Below are positions 1 through 8,367 of a stretch of DNA of 64,000 bases, in pieces. Made by a program: the position numbers and the translations under genes. Source of the stretch: Pseudomonas chlororaphis (GTDB taxonomy: Bacteria; Pseudomonadota; Gammaproteobacteria; Pseudomonadales; Pseudomonadaceae); assembly GCF_001921865.1 (NCBI RefSeq), contig NZ_MSCT01000020.1:558001-622000 (forward strand), written 5' to 3'. Below the pieces are notes generated by a model. That model ran no database searches. It was not told where the DNA came from and saw only the letters and a program-made list of their open reading frames with translations. Each line of letters opens with the position of its first letter. Position 1 is the stretch's first letter.

Positions 1-429
1 CACCACCGGCTGGTCGACGAAGGTGCAGCCCGCCAAGTGCTGGCTGACGCCGGGCAGGCAGGTCATGCGCCGCTGGCGCAGCACCCCGTAACTCTGCAAG
101 GCCAGCGCCGGGGCTTCGGCGATGCCGGCGAACAGGCGCCCGGCGGCGGCCTGGTCCTTGAGCAGTTGCATCAAGGGTTGGTGCGCCGCCAGGTGTTGCG
201 CGCCGACGGCGCCGCCGGGCAGCACGATCAGGTCGAACGCCTGGGCCAGCACATCCACCAGCATGCCGTCGGCGGTCAGGCGGGTGCCGCGGGCGCAGGT
301 GAGCATGCGCCGCCCTTCGACGCTGGCCACCAGCACTTCGATTTCGGCGCGGCGCAGCACATCGATCAGGGTCACGCTTTGCAGGTCGTCGATGCCCTCG
401 GCGAGGGCGATCAGGGCTCTAAAGGTCAT
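1..429 (-). CDS. DJ-1/PfpI (ThiJ) family protein, partial
   Basis: The ATG lies at 429 and the reading frame runs off the left edge, so the first 143 residues are visible. The N-terminus (MTFRALIALAEGIDDLQSVT) and the core LIVLPGGAVGAQHL are typical of the DJ-1/YajL flavodoxin-like fold, and an early Glu (residue 11) sits where the family's conserved Glu is expected. The nucleophile-elbow region reads GIAEAPALAL, where YajL and DJ-1 have an ICAAP/ICAGP-type motif, so the usual reactive cysteine appears to be alanine. Protein repair, chaperone or glyoxalase activity should therefore not be assumed. I believe such DJ-1-like proteins recur in pseudomonads. Family assignment is firm; function is unknown. 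Confidence 0.85.
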   Translation of the reverse strand, partial: MTFRALIALAEGIDDLQSVTLIDVLRRAEIEVLVASVEGRRMLTCARGTRLTADGMLVDVLAQAFDLIVLPGGAVGAQHLAAHQPLMQLLKDQAAAGRLFAGIAEAPALALQSYGVLRQRRMTCLPGVSQHLAGCTFVDQPVV

Positions 430-499
430 GGGCGGTGTCCGCGGGAGGGGTGTTTAAAGCTTAGTCAGCTTTCCCGGCTCCCGCGTTCGGGCGCCGCCG

Positions 500-949
500 T
501 CACTTGATGTAGATCTGCGCGCTCATGCTGTTGCCCGGCGCGTTCAGCGAGGTGTTGCTGAAGGTGAACGTCCCTTCCTGCTTGCCGGCCAGGTCGAAGG
601 TATAGATGTAGCCGACGGTGATCCCGGCATTGCCGCACGGCACCAGGCTCGAGCCCTCCTCGCAGACCGCCGCGCGCGTGCCGTTGACTTCGAAGCCGTC
701 CAGCGTCACCCGCGGCTGGCGGCCGTAGCCGATTTCCAGCACATAGACCTTGATGTTCGGGCCCTGGTGATCGCAGGCGGTCTTGTCGCGGCCGTCCGAC
801 ACATCTTCCAGGCCGCAGGAAGCCGACTCGACCTTGAGGATTTCCACCTGGCTCAAGGGCGGCGCGGAACGGGCCTGGGCCGGCGCGGCGCCCAGCCACA
901 GGCTGCTGGCCAGCAGCGCCAGGGTCGTTGCTTTAATCGTGCTGTGCAT
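500..949 (-). CDS. Small secreted protein of unknown function
   Basis: This encodes 149 residues. The start at 949 is preceded by a strong GGGGGA ribosome binding site, and it opens directly with a signal peptide (MHSTIKATTLALLASSLWLG, ending around APAQA). An upstream in-frame ATG at 991 would bury this signal and is less likely. The mature part is rich in Gly, Thr and Asn and has four cysteines, placed around CGLEDVSDGRDKTACD and again at VCEEGSSLVPCG, which suggests two disulfides in the periplasm or outside the cell. I do not recognise the family. It stands alone, downstream of a divergent permease promoter region. Confidence 0.75.
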   Translation of the reverse strand: MHSTIKATTLALLASSLWLGAAPAQARSAPPLSQVEILKVESASCGLEDVSDGRDKTACDHQGPNIKVYVLEIGYGRQPRVTLDGFEVNGTRAAVCEEGSSLVPCGNAGITVGYIYTFDLAGKQEGTFTFSNTSLNAPGNSMSAQIYIK

Positions 950-1154
950 AAGTCCCCCAAAAACGTCGGCGCAGTATGCCCCAGTCGCCACGCGGGCAAA
1001 ACATCGCCGACGATCGCAGCCATAGCCTTACGCTGCTGGTATGATGCGCGGCTTTTTCCGACCCACACAAAATCCCCGGACGCTTTTCCATGGTCTGTGC
1101 TTTGCTGTCTGGGTCGATACATTCACGGCGCCCTGCGCGCCACGGGGAGCAGAC

Positions 1155-2447
1155 ATGCTGGAAAGGCTGTTTCAACTCAAGGCACACAACACCAACGTGC
1201 GGACCGAGATTCTCGCGGGCCTCACGACCTTCCTGGCCATGGCCTACATTCTCTTCGTCAACCCGAGCATCCTCGGCGAGACCGGCATGGACAAGGGCGC
1301 GGTGTTCGTCGCCACGTGCCTGGCGGCCGCCATCGGCTCGACGGTGATGGGCCTGATCGCCAACTACCCGATCGCCCTGGCCCCGGGCATGGGCCTGAAT
1401 GCCTTCTTCACCTACACCGTGGTCCTGCACATGGGCCATACCTGGCAAGTGGCGCTGGGGGCGGTGTTCATCTCGGCGGTGCTGTTCTTCCTGCTGTCGA
1501 TCTTCCGCATCCGCGAATGGATCATCAACAGCATCCCGCTACCACTGCGTTCGGCGATCGCCGCCGGTATCGGCCTGTTCCTGGCGCTGATCGCCCTGCA
1601 TAACGCACAGATCGTGGTCGGCAACCCGTCGACCCTGGTGGGCCTCGGCGACCTGAGCAAACCGGCGCCTATCCTCGCCGCCCTGGGCTTTGCCCTGATC
1701 GTCGCCCTGGAAGCGCTGAAAGTGCGCGGTGCGGTGCTGATCGGCATCCTCGCGGTGACCATCGTCTCCATTCTCATGGGCGTCACTCCGTTCGGCGGCG
1801 TGACCTCGATGCCGCCTTCGCTGGCCCCGACGTTCCTGCAACTGGACATCAAGGGCGCCCTGGACATCGGCCTGGTCAGCGTGATCTTCGCCTTCCTGTT
1901 CGTCGACCTGTTCGACAACTCCGGCACCCTGATCGGCGTCGCCAAGCGCGCCGGGCTGATGGGCAAGGACGGCCACATGCCGAAAATGGGCCGGGCGCTG
2001 ATCGCCGACAGCACCGCCGCCATGGCCGGTTCCCTGCTGGGCACCTCGACCACCACCAGCTACATCGAATCCGCGGCGGGCGTGAGCGCCGGCGGCCGCA
2101 CCGGCCTGACCGCCATCGTCGTGGCCATCCTGTTCCTGCTGGCGTTGTTCTTCTCGCCGCTGGCGGCCAGCGTTCCGGCCTTCGCCACAGCGCCGGCCCT
2201 GCTGTTCGTCGCCGTGCTGATGACCTCGGGCCTGGCGGAAATCGACTGGGAGGACATCACCGTCGCCGCTCCCGTGGTGGTCACCGCCCTGGCCATGCCG
2301 TTCACCTATTCCATCGCCAACGGCATCGCCTTCGGCTTTATCGCCTGGACCGTGATCAAGCTGCTGTCGGGCCGCGCCCGTGAGCTGAATGCACCGCTGG
2401 TGATCCTGTCGATCCTGTTCGTGATCAAGCTTGGTTACCCCGCATGA
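1155..2447 (+). CDS. NCS2 family nucleobase permease (AdeP/YicO-like)
   Basis: This is a 430-residue inner-membrane proton symporter of the nucleobase-cation symporter 2, azg-like (COG2252) branch, which in bacteria imports adenine, hypoxanthine or guanine. The start at 1155 (MLERLFQLKAHNTNVRTEIL) follows a GGGGAG ribosome site; the frame is open further upstream but lacks family similarity. Diagnostic stretches are the N-terminal EILAGLTTFLAMAYILFVNP, the substrate-site region APGMGLNAFFTYTVV, and LFVDLFDNSGTLIGVAKRAG followed by GTSTTTSYIESAAGV. About 12-14 hydrophobic segments are visible. Its stop overlaps the trmA start (ATGA), so the two genes are probably cotranscribed. Exact purine specificity cannot be read from the sequence. 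Confidence 0.9.
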   Translation: MLERLFQLKAHNTNVRTEILAGLTTFLAMAYILFVNPSILGETGMDKGAVFVATCLAAAIGSTVMGLIANYPIALAPGMGLNAFFTYTVVLHMGHTWQVALGAVFISAVLFFLLSIFRIREWIINSIPLPLRSAIAAGIGLFLALIALHNAQIVVGNPSTLVGLGDLSKPAPILAALGFALIVALEALKVRGAVLIGILAVTIVSILMGVTPFGGVTSMPPSLAPTFLQLDIKGALDIGLVSVIFAFLFVDLFDNSGTLIGVAKRAGLMGKDGHMPKMGRALIADSTAAMAGSLLGTSTTTSYIESAAGVSAGGRTGLTAIVVAILFLLALFFSPLAASVPAFATAPALLFVAVLMTSGLAEIDWEDITVAAPVVVTALAMPFTYSIANGIAFGFIAWTVIKLLSGRARELNAPLVILSILFVIKLGYPA

Positions 2448-3523
2448 CTTTTGACGCCCCCTCCTACGCCGCCCAGCTGCAAGACAAGGTCGCGCGCCTG
2501 CGCGACCTGCTGGCCCCCTTCAAGGCGCCCGAGCCCCAGGTCTTCGACTCGCCGTTGCAGAACTTCCGCCTGCGCGCCGAGTTCCGCCTGTGGCGCGAAG
2601 CCGGCGAGCGGCACTACGCGATGTTTTCCCAGGAAGACAAACACACGCCGATCCTGATCGAGGCCTTCCCCATCGCCAGCCTGCGCATCAACCAGTTGAT
2701 GCCGCAGCTCAAGGCCGCCTGGCAGGCCAGCGCGCCGTTGAGCCACAAGCTGTTCCAGGTCGAGTTCCTCACTACCCTGGCCGGCGACGCGATGATCACC
2801 CTGTGCTACCACCGTCCGCTGGACGAGCACTGGCACGCCGCGGCGAGCAAACTGGCGGCCGACTTGAACGTCAGCGTCATCGGCCGCTCCAAGGGCAAGC
2901 GCGAAGTCATCGGCCACGACTATGTGGTGGAGAAACTCGAGGTCGGCGGTCGTACCTTCAGCTATCGCCAGCCGGAAGGCGCCTTCACCCAGCCCAACGG
3001 CACGGTCAACCAGAAGATGCTCAACTGGGCCTACGACGCCCTGGGCGAGCGCTCGGACGACCTGCTGGAGCTGTACTGCGGCAACGGCAACTTCACCCTG
3101 CCCCTGGCCACCCGGGTGCGCAAGGTGCTGGCCACCGAGATCAGCAAGACCTCGGTCAACGCGGCCCTGAGCAACCTCAGCGAAAACGCGGTGGATAACG
3201 TTACCCTGGTGCGCCTGTCCGCCGAAGAGCTGACCGAGGCACTGAACGAAGTGCGTCCGTTCCGCCGCCTGCACGGCGTGGACCTGAAGAGCTACGAGTT
3301 CGGCAGCGTGTTCGTCGACCCGCCGCGCGCCGGCATGGACCCGGACACCTGCGAGCTGACCCGGCGCTTCGACAACATCCTGTACATCTCCTGCAACCCA
3401 CAGACCCTGGCGGCCAACATCGCCCAGTTGCATGACACGCACCGCATCACCCGCTGCGCGCTGTTCGACCAGTTCCCGTGGACCCACCACATGGAATCCG
3501 GGGTCTTGCTGACCCGCCGTTGA
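2444..3523 (+). CDS. trmA: tRNA (uracil-5-)-methyltransferase
   Basis: The 359-residue enzyme makes 5-methyluridine at position 54 of tRNA (the T loop) using S-adenosylmethionine. The SAM-binding motif ELYCGNGNFTLPLATRV, the DPPRAGMD motif and the catalytic motif YISCNPQTLAANIAQL are all present. The nucleophile is Cys317 and the general base Glu351 lies in HMESGVLLTRR; the 34-residue spacing equals that of E. coli TrmA (324/358). Length and N-terminus fit TrmA rather than RlmD or RlmC, because there is no TRAM domain and no iron-sulfur cysteine cluster. The start codon overlaps the stop of the upstream permease gene, which implies translational coupling. Confidence 0.96.
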   Translation: MTFDAPSYAAQLQDKVARLRDLLAPFKAPEPQVFDSPLQNFRLRAEFRLWREAGERHYAMFSQEDKHTPILIEAFPIASLRINQLMPQLKAAWQASAPLSHKLFQVEFLTTLAGDAMITLCYHRPLDEHWHAAASKLAADLNVSVIGRSKGKREVIGHDYVVEKLEVGGRTFSYRQPEGAFTQPNGTVNQKMLNWAYDALGERSDDLLELYCGNGNFTLPLATRVRKVLATEISKTSVNAALSNLSENAVDNVTLVRLSAEELTEALNEVRPFRRLHGVDLKSYEFGSVFVDPPRAGMDPDTCELTRRFDNILYISCNPQTLAANIAQLHDTHRITRCALFDQFPWTHHMESGVLLTRR

Positions 3524-3543
3524 AACAACATCGCTACCCCGCC

Positions 3544-3569
3544 AACAGCCGTCCTCGCGACGGCTGTTT
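3544..3569 (+). terminator. Rho-independent-type terminator after trmA
   Basis: A perfect 10-bp stem (AACAGCCGTC / GACGGCTGTT) with a 5-nt loop is followed by a short T tract. It lies 20 bp past the trmA stop codon and would end the permease-trmA transcript. Confidence 0.75.
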
Positions 3570-3591
3570 GCATTCCGGGATAGCGTAACGG

Positions 3592-3665
3592 CCTATCGCG
3601 AGCAAGCTTCGCCCCTACAAGGGCTAGGACGCCGATCTGTAGGAGCGAGGCTTGCCCGCGATAGG
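3592..3665. repeat. REP doublet (inverted pair)
   Basis: Two REP units face each other: CCTATCGCGAGCAAGCTTCG at the left and its near-complement, ending in TTGCCCGCGATAGG, at the right. Together they form a long imperfect hairpin in the spacer between trmA and hasF, which converge. This is the standard pseudomonad REP type. Confidence 0.85.
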
Positions 3666-3675
3666 AACGCCACGC

Positions 3676-5019
3676 TCAACCGACAGGGCGGAAATAGCCG
3701 GCGAGCTGCTGCAGGTCCTGCTCATCGAGCAAGCCGGCGTAATACTTCAACTGAATCCGCGCCAGCAGGTAGGCGTGCCGGGCATCGGCCAGGTCGCGGC
3801 GGGCGCCGAACAGTTGCTGCTCGGCGTCCAGCACGTCGAGGTTGACCCGCTCGCCGCCGCGCACGCTTTTCAGGGTCGCCCGGACCAGCGCCTCGGCCGA
3901 CTCGACCGCCATTTCATAGGCACGCACCCGGGCCGCGCCGCTGGTGTTGAGGTTGAACTGCTTGCGCAGTTCGTTGAGGGTGCTGGCGGTTTGCGCGTCC
4001 AGCTCGAACTGCGCCTGGGACAACTGGCTGGCCGCCTGCCGGGTCGAGGCCGACACCGAGCCGCCGGCGAACAGCGGCAGGCTGACCTGGATACCGACGC
4101 TGTTGGTGTCGTACTTCTGGTTGTAGGTGCTTTCCGAATCCGAGCTGGTCTGGCGGCTGCTGGCGTAAAGGCTGACCTTGGGCAGATGCCCGGCGCGCTT
4201 GCGCTCCACCTCATACTCCGCCGCCTGCAAAGCATGCTGCTGGGAGGCCAGTTCCGGGTTGTTGGCGACGGCCAGGTCACGCCAGCTCTCGAACCGGTTG
4301 GGCTGCAAGGGCTGGATCGCGAACCGGCCGGCCAACGGGTCGAGGTCGTCGACCTGCAACGGCTGGCCGACAATCGCCTCAAGATCATGCAACGCGGCGT
4401 CCTGCAGGTCCCGGGCTTCGATCTCCTCGGCCAGCGCCAGGCTCAGCCGCGCCTGGGTTTCCAGCACGTCGGTGTGGGTGCCCTCGCCGCCCTTGAGCAG
4501 GCGCTGGTTGAGTTGCAGGCGCTCGGCATAGGCGCGCCGTTGCGCCTGGCTCAGCTCGATACGCTCCTGGGCCAGCAGCGCCTGGCTGTAGGCGCCCAAC
4601 AGGCGCACCGCCAGCTCCTGGCTCTTGCTGCGAAAACGCTCGTCGGCGAACAGCGCCTGGGCGGTGCCCTGGCGATAGCGCGCATAGGCTTCGTAATCCA
4701 GCAGCGGTTGCTGCAGGGTCAGGGTCGAGGCGTAGCTGCGGTAATCGCGATCGGTGCGGACGTCGCCCAGGGGCGTGGTCTGGGTCACCTCGGACTCGTT
4801 GCGCGAGTTGTTGTAGTTCCACGACAGGGTCGGCAACAGGGCGGAGCGGCCCAGCGCGCGGTTCTCTTGCCCGGCGTCGCGCTCCTGGATCGCCGCCTGG
4901 AAGGTCGGGTCGTTGCGCAGCGCCAGCGCGTAGGCGTCCAGCAGCCCCAGGGCGTGGGCCGCCGGGGAACACAGGCCAGACAGGCCCGCCAGCAGCCAGG
5001 GGATCAGGCGCCGGCTCAT
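3676..5019 (-). CDS. hasF: TolC-family outer membrane channel of the hemophore exporter
   Basis: This 447-residue protein is the outer-membrane component of the type I secretion system that exports HasA. It has a signal peptide (MSRRLIPWLLAGLSGLCSPA) and then two copies of the TolC/OEP repeat rich in long amphipathic helices. LLDAYALALRNDPTFQAAI is the canonical TolC-family N-terminus, and VERKRAGHLPKVSLYAS and VSLPLFAGGSVSA match the strand entry motifs of the family. Its start overlaps the stop of the adaptor gene hasE by 4 bp, and it is the last gene of hasADEF. The AprF-type protease exporter is the closest alternative, but the linked hemophore settles the role. Confidence 0.93.
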   Translation of the reverse strand: MSRRLIPWLLAGLSGLCSPAAHALGLLDAYALALRNDPTFQAAIQERDAGQENRALGRSALLPTLSWNYNNSRNESEVTQTTPLGDVRTDRDYRSYASTLTLQQPLLDYEAYARYRQGTAQALFADERFRSKSQELAVRLLGAYSQALLAQERIELSQAQRRAYAERLQLNQRLLKGGEGTHTDVLETQARLSLALAEEIEARDLQDAALHDLEAIVGQPLQVDDLDPLAGRFAIQPLQPNRFESWRDLAVANNPELASQQHALQAAEYEVERKRAGHLPKVSLYASSRQTSSDSESTYNQKYDTNSVGIQVSLPLFAGGSVSASTRQAASQLSQAQFELDAQTASTLNELRKQFNLNTSGAARVRAYEMAVESAEALVRATLKSVRGGERVNLDVLDAEQQLFGARRDLADARHAYLLARIQLKYYAGLLDEQDLQQLAGYFRPVG

Positions 5020-6365
5020 TCTTCCACCAGCGCCATGTGGGTGCGGTCCAGCAGCGGCTTGAACAGGTAGTTGAGCATCGAGCGCTCGCCGGTGCGCACG
5101 AAGGTCTCCACCGGCATGCCCGGCCGAATCTGCAAGCCGCGCAATTGCTCCATGCCATCGGCGCTGACCTGGGCCCGCAGGGTGTAGTACGGCTCGTCGG
5201 TGCGCTCGTCTACCTGCCGGTCGGCCGACACCAGGGTCACCTGCCCGGCCACCCGTGGCGTGGTGCTCTGGCTGAAGGCCGAGAACATCAATTCCACCGG
5301 CAACCCGGGATGCACCTTGTCGATCATCTGCACCGGCACCCGCGCCTCCACCAGCAGCGGCTCGCCCTGGGGCACGATTTCCATCAGGGCCTGCCCCGGC
5401 TTGATCACCCCGCCTTCGGTGTACACCTCGAGCCCGACCACCACCCCGGCCGCCGGCGCGCGCACCAGGCTGTTGGCCAGCTCGAACTCGGCCGAGGCCA
5501 GGCGGTTGCGCAAGTCTTCGGTGCGGGTGCGGGTGTCGGCCAACTGGCTGCGTACCTCCTTCTGGAACTCCTCGGCCAGTTGGCGGATCCGCAGGCGCAG
5601 CTCGAGCACTTGGCGCTGCAACTGGCCGATGCGGCCGAAGTCCTCGGAGATCGAGCCGTCGATCTGCGCATACAGGCGCTCGCTGTCCAGCAGCCGGTTA
5701 CGCGGGATATAGCCGTCGCGGGCCAGTTCGCGCAGCCCCTGCAACTGCTCGTTCAAGGCATTGCGCTGGAGCACCTTGCTCGCCTGGGAGTCGCGGGTTC
5801 CACGCAATTGCGCCTCGGAGCCGGCAATGCTCTGGGCGATGCCCTGCTGTTCCATGGCCAGGGCCTGGGCGCGGCTGCTGAACAACTGGCGTTGCAGGGC
5901 CATGGTCGCGGCCACTTCCGGGTCGCCGGCCTCGGCCAGCAGTTGCGGGGCGAACACCGGGGCCGGCAGGCCGTCGCGCTCCGCGTTCAAGCGCGCCTCG
6001 CTGGCCAGGGAGCCGAGAAACTGCGCCCGCAGCGACTGCACCTGGGTACGCAGCGGCAGCTCCTTGAGGCGAATCAACACCTGGCCGGCGCTGACCACCT
6101 CGCCATCGCGCACCTCGATACGCTCGATGATGCCGCCGCTGGGGTGCTGCACCGCCTTGCGGTGCCCCGAGACCATGACCTTGCCTGTCACCGCCACCCC
6201 CTTGTCCAGGGGCGCCAGCGCGGCCCAGCCGAGAAAGCCGGCAAAACCGCCGAGCACCAGCAGCCGGCCCAGGCGCGAGTATTTCTTCTCGTCCAGGGTC
6301 AGCAGGTTGTCCGGTGCTCGTTCGTCGGGGGTCGGCAGGCGACCGATGGGTTGCGCTTGGCTCAT
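5016..6365 (-). CDS. hasE: HlyD-family periplasmic adaptor of the hemophore exporter
   Basis: This 449-residue membrane fusion protein links the inner-membrane ABC transporter HasD to the outer-membrane channel HasF. One N-terminal membrane helix (LGRLLVLGGFAGFLGWAALA, about residues 31-50) is followed by the lipoyl half-motif GVAVTGKVMVSGHRKAVQHP. A long coiled-coil hairpin covers roughly residues 100-290, and then come the second lipoyl half (SLVRAPAAGVVVGLEVYTEG) and the beta-barrel and C-terminal domain (GMPVETFVRTGERS). It overlaps hasD and hasF by 4 bp on each side, so the three exporter genes are translationally coupled. Confidence 0.93.
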   Translation of the reverse strand: MSQAQPIGRLPTPDERAPDNLLTLDEKKYSRLGRLLVLGGFAGFLGWAALAPLDKGVAVTGKVMVSGHRKAVQHPSGGIIERIEVRDGEVVSAGQVLIRLKELPLRTQVQSLRAQFLGSLASEARLNAERDGLPAPVFAPQLLAEAGDPEVAATMALQRQLFSSRAQALAMEQQGIAQSIAGSEAQLRGTRDSQASKVLQRNALNEQLQGLRELARDGYIPRNRLLDSERLYAQIDGSISEDFGRIGQLQRQVLELRLRIRQLAEEFQKEVRSQLADTRTRTEDLRNRLASAEFELANSLVRAPAAGVVVGLEVYTEGGVIKPGQALMEIVPQGEPLLVEARVPVQMIDKVHPGLPVELMFSAFSQSTTPRVAGQVTLVSADRQVDERTDEPYYTLRAQVSADGMEQLRGLQIRPGMPVETFVRTGERSMLNYLFKPLLDRTHMALVEE

Positions 6366-8149
6366 GCTTTCTTTCCTTCGCCGGTGGCGGCCACGCCCAG
6401 GCGGTAACTCACATTCATGCTGGCTGCCGGCGGGCTCGCCGGGGCCACGGCAGAGGCCGCGGCCTTGGGCTTATTCAGGCTTTCCAGGACCCGCGCGGTC
6501 GGGCCGAAGGCCTGCAACTGGCCTTCGCGCAGGATCATCAACTGGTCGGTCAGGCTCAGCACATTGGGTTTATGGGTAATCAGCACCAGGCTGCGGCGCT
6601 GCTGCTTGAGCTCGGTAATCGCCTGCAACAGCGCCTGCTCGCCGGCTTCGTCGAGGTTGGCGTTGGGCTCGTCGAGCACGATCAGCGCCGGCAGGCCATA
6701 CAACGCCCGGGCCAGGGCGATGCGCTGTTTCTGCCCGCCGGACAACCCGGCGCCGCCCTCGCCCAGGCGGGTGTCGTAGCCTTGCGGCAATTGCAGGATC
6801 AGCTGGTGCACCCCGGCCATCTGCGCCGCCGCCAGGACCTGCTCGGCGTTCACTTCGCCAAAACGCGCGATGTTCTCGGCGATGCTGCCGGCGAACAGCT
6901 GGATGTCCTGGGGCAGGTAGCCGATGTGCGGGCCGAGCTGCTGGCGGTCCCACTGGCCGAGTTCCGCGCCGTCGAGGCGGACCTTGCCCGCCAGCGGCGT
7001 CCAGGCCCCCACCAGCAATCGCGCCAGGGTCGACTTGCCACAGCCGGAAGGGCCGATGACCCCGAGTACCTGCCCGGCCGGCAAGGTGAAGCCCAGGTTG
7101 GCCAGGGCCGGCCGACGGCTGCCGGGGGCGCAGGCGCTCAACTGCTCGACGCTCAACTCGCCCTTGGGCGTGGGCAGGCTCATGCGCGCCGGGCGCGGCG
7201 GATGGGCCTGCAACAGCTGCGACAAGCGCTCATAGGCCAGGCGCGCCGAGCTCCACTGCTTCCATACGGCAATCAGTTGGTCGATGGGGCTGAGCACCCG
7301 GCCCATCAGGATCGAACCGGCAATCATCATCCCCGGGCTGATAGCGCCCTGCACCGCCAGCAGCGCGCCGAGACCCAGCACCAGCGATTGCAGGGCCAGG
7401 CGCACGCCCTTGGACCAGGCGCTGATCAGCGCGGTCTTCTCGCTGGCCAGGTTCTGCTGGGCGAGGAACGCCTGGTGCCCGGCGAACCAGCGCCCGCGCA
7501 GCGCGCCGAGCATGCCCATGGCCTCGATCGCGTCGGCGTTGCGCAGGTTGGCCGTGGCCTGCTGGCTGGTGCTGATGGACAGCTGGCTGGCCTCGGCCAG
7601 CGGCGCCTGGCAGATGTGATGGTTGATCCAGGCCAGGGCCATCAGCAGCAGCGCGCCCGCCAGGGCCAGCAGGCCCAGCCAGGGATGGAACAGGAAGATC
7701 ACCAGCAGGTAGACCGGAAACCACGGCGCGTCGAAAAACGCGAACAGCGCGTTGCCCGTGGCGAACTGGCGCAGCGCCGTCAGGTCGTTCAGGGCCTGGC
7801 CCGCGGCCTGCGGGCTGCCCTGGAGCTGGGCCTCGAAGGCCGCGTCGTAGACCCGTCGGTTCAGGCGCATGTCCATCTGCGTGCCGAGGCGGATCACTAC
7901 TTGGCTGCGGACCCACTCCAGGGCGCCCATCAAGCCGAACAGGCCGAGGATCATCAGCGTCAGCATCAACAGGGTCATCTGGTTGCCGGACGCCAGCACT
8001 CGGTCGTACACCTGCAACATGTACAGTGCGGGCGCCAGCATCAGCAGGTTGATCACCGCCGAGAACAGGCCAATGTTGAAGAAGCCGCTTTTATAGGCGG
8101 CAAGCGCCGCCAGCGTCTCGGAACCGGCGAATGGGTTCGGCCTGCTCAT
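6362..8149 (-). CDS. hasD: Type I secretion ABC transporter/permease for HasA
   Basis: This 595-residue half-transporter energises HasA export. The start at 8149 (MSRPNPFAGSETLAALAAYK) has an AGGA-type ribosome site; the open frame to 8230 has no site. An N-terminal six-helix membrane domain (about residues 25-300) is followed by a nucleotide-binding domain with Walker A GPSGCGKSTLARLL, signature LSGGQKQRIALARAL and Walker B LIVLDEPNANLDE. There is no N-terminal C39 peptidase domain, which fits a substrate with a C-terminal signal. The gene is separated from hasA by about 220 bp containing a strong stem-loop, and is coupled to hasE. Confidence 0.94.
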   Translation of the reverse strand: MSRPNPFAGSETLAALAAYKSGFFNIGLFSAVINLLMLAPALYMLQVYDRVLASGNQMTLLMLTLMILGLFGLMGALEWVRSQVVIRLGTQMDMRLNRRVYDAAFEAQLQGSPQAAGQALNDLTALRQFATGNALFAFFDAPWFPVYLLVIFLFHPWLGLLALAGALLLMALAWINHHICQAPLAEASQLSISTSQQATANLRNADAIEAMGMLGALRGRWFAGHQAFLAQQNLASEKTALISAWSKGVRLALQSLVLGLGALLAVQGAISPGMMIAGSILMGRVLSPIDQLIAVWKQWSSARLAYERLSQLLQAHPPRPARMSLPTPKGELSVEQLSACAPGSRRPALANLGFTLPAGQVLGVIGPSGCGKSTLARLLVGAWTPLAGKVRLDGAELGQWDRQQLGPHIGYLPQDIQLFAGSIAENIARFGEVNAEQVLAAAQMAGVHQLILQLPQGYDTRLGEGGAGLSGGQKQRIALARALYGLPALIVLDEPNANLDEAGEQALLQAITELKQQRRSLVLITHKPNVLSLTDQLMILREGQLQAFGPTARVLESLNKPKAAASAVAPASPPAASMNVSYRLGVAATGEGKKA

Positions 8150-8315
8150 CAAGGAGTCCTGTTGGAAGTCGAGGAAAACACCGCCACCCGTTCCGTCGAA
8201 ACGGGTCGGCAAGAGGCGCGCCGTGTGCATTGACAGGCATCGCGGCGCTCCTCAGAATTTGCCACCGCCGCCGCCCAGGCCTTCGAAAACTCGGGCGACG
8301 GTGGTGATTCAAGCG

Positions 8316-8345
8316 AACGAATGGAAGAGCGATCTTTCATTCGTT
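8316..8345. promoter_or_regulatory. Intercistronic stem-loop between hasA and hasD
   Basis: A 13-bp stem (AACGAATGGAAGA / TCTTTCATTCGTT, one G-T pair) with the 4-nt loop GCGA begins about 20 bp after the hasA stop on the transcribed minus strand. On that strand no T run follows the hairpin; the T run is on the plus strand. It is therefore more likely an RNA-stability or partial-attenuation element than a full terminator. By analogy with other hemophore operons, it would let hasA be made in excess over the exporter. Confidence 0.55.
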
Positions 8346-8367
8346 TTTTTATGCCTCAGGCAACCAC

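Noticed and set aside
1041..1154. N-terminal extension of the NCS2 permease or a purine riboswitch in its leader
   Set aside because: The family N-terminus starts at 1155 with a good ribosome site; I could not find the conserved purine-riboswitch core in the leader.
6314..8233. Long plus-strand reading frame opposite hasD
   Set aside because: Low-complexity Gln/Arg/Ala-rich translation without family motifs; it mirrors hasD, whose ABC motifs are certain. High-GC genomes produce such antisense frames.
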